From assembly GCA_016714005.1 (NCBI GenBank), contig JADJOA010000005.1, positions 173,461-237,460 on the forward strand: DNA of 64,000 nucleotides, read 5' to 3'. The notes beneath the pieces are model-generated. The model was given only the letters and a program-made list of their open reading frames with translations. It ran no database searches and had not been told where the DNA came from. Positions 59,966 to 64,000 of this stretch are shown here, one piece after another (positions within the stretch are counted from its first letter, which is position 1; every line of letters starts with the position of its first letter). Position numbers and translations under genes: made by a program. The stretch is from Bacteroidota bacterium (GTDB taxonomy: Bacteria > Bacteroidota > Bacteroidia > AKYH767-A > OLB10).

Positions 59966-60940
59966 TTACAACGCTAAACTTCCTTCTCCACAAATACTGA
60001 TTTCGTTTTGCGCATTGCGAACAACCAACTCGGCTAGAAACCCTGCAAGAAACAATTGTGTTCCTAAAATCATGCAGGTTAGAAGTATGTAAAACGAAGG
60101 GCGGGCAGTTAAGCGCGTGGCAGGCACAATGTTAATTACATGATAAATTTTTTCTAACCCCAAATACAATGCACCTGCAAACCCTATTGCAAACATAAGC
60201 GTGCCCAGTGTACCAAATAAGTGCATGGGTCTTTTACCAAACCTTGATACAAACATGATGGAAAGCAAATCCAAAAAACCATTTATGAACCGCTCCCACC
60301 CGAATTTTGTTTGTCCGTATTTACGCGCCCTGTGCTCAACTACCCTCTCTCCTATTTTTTTAAATCCAGCCCACTTTGCAATTACCGGAATATAGCGGTG
60401 CATTTCGCCATACACTTCTATAGACTTTATAACAGATGATTTGTAAGCCTTTAAACCGCAGTTAAAATCGTGCAGTTTAATGCCACTCATCCATTGTGTA
60501 ATACCGTTAAAAAACTTACTAGGAATGGTTTTGCTTATCGGGTCATGTCTTTTCTTTTTCCATCCGCTAACCAAATCAAAACCACCTTCAGTAATCATCT
60601 TATACAAACCCGGTATTTCATCGGGGCTGTCCTGCATGTCGGCATCCATTGTTATTACCACTTTGCCAACGCAAGCCGTAAACCCTGTTTGCAAGGCGGC
60701 TGATTTTCCATTGTTGCGCTTAAACTTTATGCCGCGCAAATTTTTATTACCTGCTGCTAATTTCTCTATAACCCCCCATGTATTATCTGTGCTGCCATCA
60801 TCTATAAATATTATTTCGTAACTAAAATTATTTTCAGTCATCACTCTCTCAATCCATGCCGCCAGTTCGGGTATAGATTCATCTTCGTTATAAGACGGAA
60901 CCACAACAGAAATATTTTTTTCTTCTTTCATTTTAATCAT
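59966..60940 (-). CDS. Polyprenyl-phosphate glycosyltransferase (DPM1/GtrB-like GT2)
   Basis: 324 residues, intact. GT-A fold: SVVVPSYNEDESIPELAAW, IIFIDDGSTDNTW, VITMDADMQDSPDEI (DxD) and NCGLKAYKSSVI. Two C-terminal TM helices near residues 240-262 and 284-308 anchor it in the inner membrane. GtrB-like enzymes load sugars on undecaprenyl phosphate for periplasmic transfer, which would suit the GT-C-like enzyme elsewhere in the window. Start overlaps the end of the DUF4199 gene. Confidence 0.88.
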   Translation of the reverse strand: MIKMKEEKNISVVVPSYNEDESIPELAAWIERVMTENNFSYEIIFIDDGSTDNTWGVIEKLAAGNKNLRGIKFKRNNGKSAALQTGFTACVGKVVITMDADMQDSPDEIPGLYKMITEGGFDLVSGWKKKRHDPISKTIPSKFFNGITQWMSGIKLHDFNCGLKAYKSSVIKSIEVYGEMHRYIPVIAKWAGFKKIGERVVEHRARKYGQTKFGWERFINGFLDLLSIMFVSRFGKRPMHLFGTLGTLMFAIGFAGALYLGLEKIYHVINIVPATRLTARPSFYILLTCMILGTQLFLAGFLAELVVRNAQNEISICGEGSLAL

Positions 60941-61461
60941 TATGCCTATGAAGTCCTTCAGGCTTATTTCTTTTAAAAATTGCGGCTGTAATTAACGATA
61001 CCAATATAGCGCCTATTGTTTTATTGAAAAATCCTGGAGCAAACAGTTTTAACATCAAGGCGTTTATAGCTTCGAGTGTGGTTTCAAAAACCGAGTTGCC
61101 TATCAGTCCTTTCAATTCCGATTCCATCTTTTTTAAGTTATCAATATTCTCAGTCTTAAACGATTCTATAAGGTTGGCATTAAACACTTTTAAAAATATA
61201 TAAATAAGCAGTGCATGAAGCATTGCCCCTGCTATACCCGTAAATGTTCCCACATTCCAGGCTTCGCCATAAGTCATAAATCCTTCCAACTCATTTTCGC
61301 GATAGGCTTTGGTACTCACACAAATAACCACAACCGGAATCCATGCCGCCAGCCAGGATGAATTACCAAGCGGATTTACACCCAAAAAATAAAGCAACAA
61401 AAAAAACGGCAAAGCACCCTGTACCGCTAAGCGCACCGTAGTTGAGTGAGTGTTTTATCAT
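60933..61461 (-). CDS. DUF4199-family membrane protein, one frameshift
   Basis: About 176 residues. Start MIKHSLNYGALSG at 61461; a shift near 61420 leads to ALPFFLLLYFLGVNPLGN and the main frame. Four TM helices, with TKAYRENELEGFMTYGEAW between helix 2 and 3, are typical of this Bacteroidetes family of unknown function. Its stop overlaps the GT2 start by eight bases, so the two are coupled. Confidence 0.75.
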
Positions 61462-61645
61462 AAATGTTTAAAGCCTTGTAAAAGGCGCGCTAAAGTAACA
61501 GTAAGTGGTAAGAGAAAAAAGTCGAAATTGAAAAGAAAGAAAAAGCACAAAGTAAGAACTACAAAGTACATAAAGTTGCGCGCTCAAAACCAAGTATCTC
61601 AACTCCAAAGTCCACACTTATTTGCAACCAAGCCATCCTTTGCCC

Positions 61646-61653
61646 TATATTTG
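61646..61653 (+). promoter_or_regulatory. -7 promoter box of the SRP RNA
   Basis: TATATTTG, full TAnnTTTG match, six bases before the first G of the RNA stem at 61659. A TTTG at 61620-61623 could be the -33 element. Confidence 0.6.
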
Positions 61654-61658
61654 CGCCC

Positions 61659-61754
61659 GGGTAAGTCTTATACGACCAGCTCCCGTGAACCTCCCCAGGG
61701 CAGGAATGCAGCAAGGATAAATGGTTGTAGCGGTGCGATGTAAGTAGCTTACCC
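61659..61754 (+). ncRNA. ffs: Signal recognition particle RNA (4.5S type)
   Basis: About 96 nt. Ends pair as GGGTAAG / CTTACCC. The apical domain carries the conserved Ffh-binding segments GTGAACCTCCCCAGG and GGAATGCAGCAAGGATA, the bacterial SRP RNA signature. A -7 box at exactly the right distance and a T-rich tract after CTTACCC delimit the gene. It scaffolds Ffh for co-translational membrane targeting. Confidence 0.93.
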
Positions 61755-61913
61755 ATTTTTTATTTATTTATAATTAGTCGGCAGTTCTTTTGCTTCTTAA
61801 TGGTTTATATTTTCAGGCTATCAATTTCAGCAATATATAATATTACAATTTGTGAATAAAAAAATTATTGCAAACTATTGCCGTTTAAATTTGTGTGTAG
61901 TATGTTTGTGTTT

Positions 61914-62002
61914 TCAAAAAAAGAAGAAATTAAAATAGTTTTCATAGGTTAGTTTAGGTTAGTAAAGTCCTCTGTTGTGAAACATGGGACTTTCATTTTT
62001 TT
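61914..62002 (+). ncRNA. Candidate small RNA between ffs and plsY
   Basis: A TATGTTTG box (full TAnnTTTG match) lies at 61901-61908, giving a start near 61914. About 80 bases later a terminator-like hairpin AAAGTCC / GGACTTT (61964-61993) is followed by a T run. There is no reading frame between. A stand-alone transcript of about 85 nt, running toward the convergent plsY end, is plausible. No known RNA family recognised. Confidence 0.45.
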
Positions 62003-62020
62003 ATAACCTTTATAAAACAA

Positions 62021-62671
62021 TCAGGTGGCGGGCTTAGAATCATTCCTTCCAAAAATATTTGCCCTGCTTTCGGTTCCCTTAAAAAGCCTTTCTATGTTTT
62101 TTTGGTGTGTAACCAAAACGAGTATGGCAACAGCCATAGAAAAAATGTTCATGGTTTTAACCGTTTCGCCAAACCACAGCATGGTAATAAACGGAAAGCT
62201 TAATGCAGTAATCATAGACCCAACCGAAACATAACGGGTGGTAATAAATACTACAACAAAAATGCCTATACAAATTAAAGCAGCCGGGGGGTTTACACCC
62301 CAAACTATACCCAACAAAGTTGCCACTCCTTTACCACCCCTAAAACCCACATACACCGGAAAAATATGCCCAAGCAATGCAGCTATGCCCAGTGTAAGTT
62401 TAAAATTTATAAACTGTTGTGTATGCGGCAGGTAATCGCTAAAGTAGGTAGCCAGTTGCACTGCAAACCAGCCTTTAAGTATATCCATAATTAAAACCGG
62501 AATACCAGCTTGTGGTCCCAATACCCTAAAAGTATTGGTAGCTCCTGCATTGCCACTGCCATATTCGCGCACATCTATTCCCCAAAAAGCCTTACCTACC
62601 CACACGGCAGAGGGTATGGCTCCCAGTAAATAAGCTGCAATAAGTAAAGTAACGTTCTCTACAGTTATCAT
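62021..62671 (-). CDS. plsY: Acyl-phosphate:glycerol-3-phosphate acyltransferase
   Basis: 216 residues, intact. Motif 1 GSGNAGATNTFRVLG, motif 2 GHIFPVYVGFRGGKGVATLLG and motif 3 near VLVTHQKNIERLFKGTE are all present, across about five TM helices. Uses acyl-phosphate from PlsX to make lysophosphatidic acid in the inner membrane. Confidence 0.94.
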   Translation of the reverse strand: MITVENVTLLIAAYLLGAIPSAVWVGKAFWGIDVREYGSGNAGATNTFRVLGPQAGIPVLIMDILKGWFAVQLATYFSDYLPHTQQFINFKLTLGIAALLGHIFPVYVGFRGGKGVATLLGIVWGVNPPAALICIGIFVVVFITTRYVSVGSMITALSFPFITMLWFGETVKTMNIFSMAVAILVLVTHQKNIERLFKGTESRANIFGRNDSKPAT

Positions 62672-62815
62672 TAGCGAGGGGCTAAAAATATTTAAAACAA
62701 CTTTTGGTGCGTAAAATTATTCGTTACGGGCTGTTATTTTTTCAACAGCTATATACAAGTCCTACAGCCAGTTTACGGCTTATTTTTAACTTCCACGCTT
62801 AAAATAATTTGAGTA

Positions 62816-63948
62816 ATGAAGGTTTATTTAGATAATGCAGCCACCACACCTGTTCACCCTTTGGTTGTAGAAGCAATGATGCCTGTTTTGGCAAACCAGT
62901 TTGGTAATCCGTCATCAATACACGGTTATGGGCGCTGAGTGCGTTCGCTTATTGAAAAAGCGCGTAAAACTGTGGCGCAATTACTCAACTGTGCCCCTTC
63001 TGAAATATTTTTTACATCGGGCGGTACAGAAGCTAACAATACTGCCATACGATGTACCATTACCGACCATAACGTTAAACATGCCATTACCTCTAAAATT
63101 GAACACCATGCCGTAACGCATACCTTGGAGGATTTAGAAAAAAGAGGAATTATTAAGCTGAGTTACGTTAACATAGATGATAAAGGAAGAGTTGATTTAT
63201 CAAACCTGGAAAACCTGCTAAAAGAAAACGGCAAAACATTTGTTTCTTTAATGCATGCCAATAATGAAATTGGCACTACCACCAACATGCACAGCGTTGG
63301 CGAACTGGTAAGAAAATACGATGGCATATTCCATTGCGACACTGTTCAGACTATGGGTCACTTTAAACACGATTTAAAAAACACACCGGTTGATTTTGTG
63401 AGCTGTGCAGCACATAAATTTCATGGACCCAAAGGTGTAGGATTTATGTATATAAACAGCCGCTTAAAAATACATCCGTTTATTACAGGTGGCGCCAGGA
63501 AAGAAATATGCGAGGAGGCACCGAAAACGTTTATGGCATTGTTGGTCTTGCCAAAGCACTGGAGCTTTCTTATCAAACAATGGATGAGGATAAGCAATAC
63601 ATTACAGGGTTAAAAAATTATATGATTGACAAAATCAATAATGAAATACCGGGCGTAAACTATAATGGTGATGTGGGTGAAGAAAGTTTATATACAGTTT
63701 TAAATGTTTCTTTCCCTCCTACCGATATAGCCGAAATGCTTTTGTTTAATTTAGATATTGCCGGCATAGCCGCTTCGGGTGGCAGCGCTTGCAGCAGCGG
63801 CAGCCAGGTGGGTTCGCATGTGCTTACGGGCATTGGCAGCAACCCCGACAGACCGGCAGTGCGTTTTTCTTTCAGTAAGTTTAATACTAAGGATGAAATT
63901 GATTTTGTGGTTGAAAAACTTAAAGAACTTTTTGCGGTAAGGGTTTAG
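62816..63948 (+). CDS. Cysteine desulfurase (IscS/NifS-type), in-frame TGA and one frameshift
   Basis: About 377 residues. Start MKVYLDNAATTPVHPLVVEA. A TGA at 62936-62938 interrupts GYGR/VRSLIEKARKTVAQ with the frame unchanged. PLP-binding Lys in SCAAHKFHGPKGVGF. A base shift near 63500 restores QERNMRGGTENVYGIVGLAK. Catalytic Cys in ASGGSACSSGSQVGSH. Supplies sulfur from cysteine for Fe-S clusters and tRNA thiolation. Essential in most bacteria, so the lesions are probably sequence errors. Confidence 0.88.
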
Positions 63949-64000
63949 TTAGGCGGCAATGTATTAGCACGTGCGGGCATATAATCTTTCTTTTGTAAAA
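63945..64000 (-). CDS. C-terminal end of a gene running off the window
   Basis: On the minus strand an open frame enters from the window edge and ends LQKKDYMPARANTLPPN at a TAA overlapping the desulfurase stop. Too short to name. Tightly convergent. Confidence 0.35.
   Translation of the reverse strand, partial: LQKKDYMPARANTLPPN

Noticed and set aside
61450..61743. Plus-strand open frame over the SRP RNA
   Set aside because: It is Lys/Arg low-complexity and covers the promoter and the SRP RNA itself; the RNA evidence is far stronger.
19241..62938. Alternative genetic code or stop-codon readthrough to explain in-frame TAA and TGA
   Set aside because: TAA, TAG and TGA are all used as ordinary stops by intact genes in the window, and only isolated sites are affected.

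Overview
The window comes from a member of the Bacteroidota, most likely an environmental Chitinophagales/Sphingobacteriia-like lineage. The evidence is type IX secretion (T9SS) C-terminal sorting tails on several secreted proteins, a GWxTD-domain lipoprotein, a START-like protein, DUF4199, a TonB receptor with an N-terminal carboxypeptidase-like domain, and promoters that fit the Bacteroidetes -7 box TAnnTTTG. Order-level placement is a guess. A dominant technical feature is that roughly half of the longer genes are broken by single-base shifts, mostly in A/T homopolymers, plus three in-frame stop codons. Both halves of each broken gene align to one protein family, including housekeeping genes, so I treat these as assembly or sequencing errors and give one joined coordinate per gene.

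Layout. 1-3.3 kb: minus-strand run of transaldolase, GT-C-like membrane glycosyltransferase and two methyltransferases. 3.5-9.2 kb: amino acid permease, short-chain dehydrogenase, a membrane protein, and a fused tandem D-Ala-D-Ala-ligase-like gene. 9.4-13.1 kb: TPR protein, MiaE, two small secreted proteins and LipA, bracketed by two inverted copies of a roughly 140 bp MITE-like repeat. 13.2-16.7 kb: an AT-rich two-gene module of unknown function (membrane coiled-coil protein plus a soluble, possibly PLD-like partner), then ispE. 16.8-22.2 kb: small lipoproteins and membrane proteins, a GNAT enzyme, an ICMT-like methyltransferase, a START-like protein and gdhA. 22.2-27.1 kb: a P-loop NTPase-MobA fusion and a membrane protein, divergent from a TonB receptor. 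27.1-34.3 kb: a complete phosphate uptake operon (porin, two PstS, PstC, PstA, PstB, PhoU) with a possible Pho box in front of the porin.

34.3-40 kb: a C-poor segment of unclear coding status, then duplicated T9SS-secreted propeller proteins with a partial third copy. 40.3-47.7 kb: a plus-strand stress/anaerobiosis-looking cluster (DUF389 protein, SLC13-type permease, MscS, Crp/Fnr regulator, GNAT-nitrilase fusion, universal stress protein) with an FNR-like palindrome upstream of the GNAT-nitrilase promoter. Interspersed between 38.1 and 49.2 kb are three long and two short copies of a repeat whose central part still reads as the C-terminus of a REP-associated tyrosine transposase (RAYT); two copies abut damaged genes. 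49.2-53.1 kb: a LuxR-type regulator divergent from a two-domain protein with a perfect palindrome between them, a MazG-like enzyme and another T9SS protein. 53.1-64 kb: mostly core functions: RlmB, GWxTD lipoprotein, RmuC, HemJ, a PagL-like protein, two glycosyltransferases, DUF4199, the SRP RNA gene, a candidate small RNA, PlsY and a cysteine desulfurase.

The best candidates for undescribed biology are the RAYT-derived repeat family, the MITE-like pair, the 13.6-15.5 kb two-gene module, the PstC with a PstS-like loop, the tandem Ddl fusion, the NTPase-MobA/TonB locus and the small RNA next to the SRP RNA.
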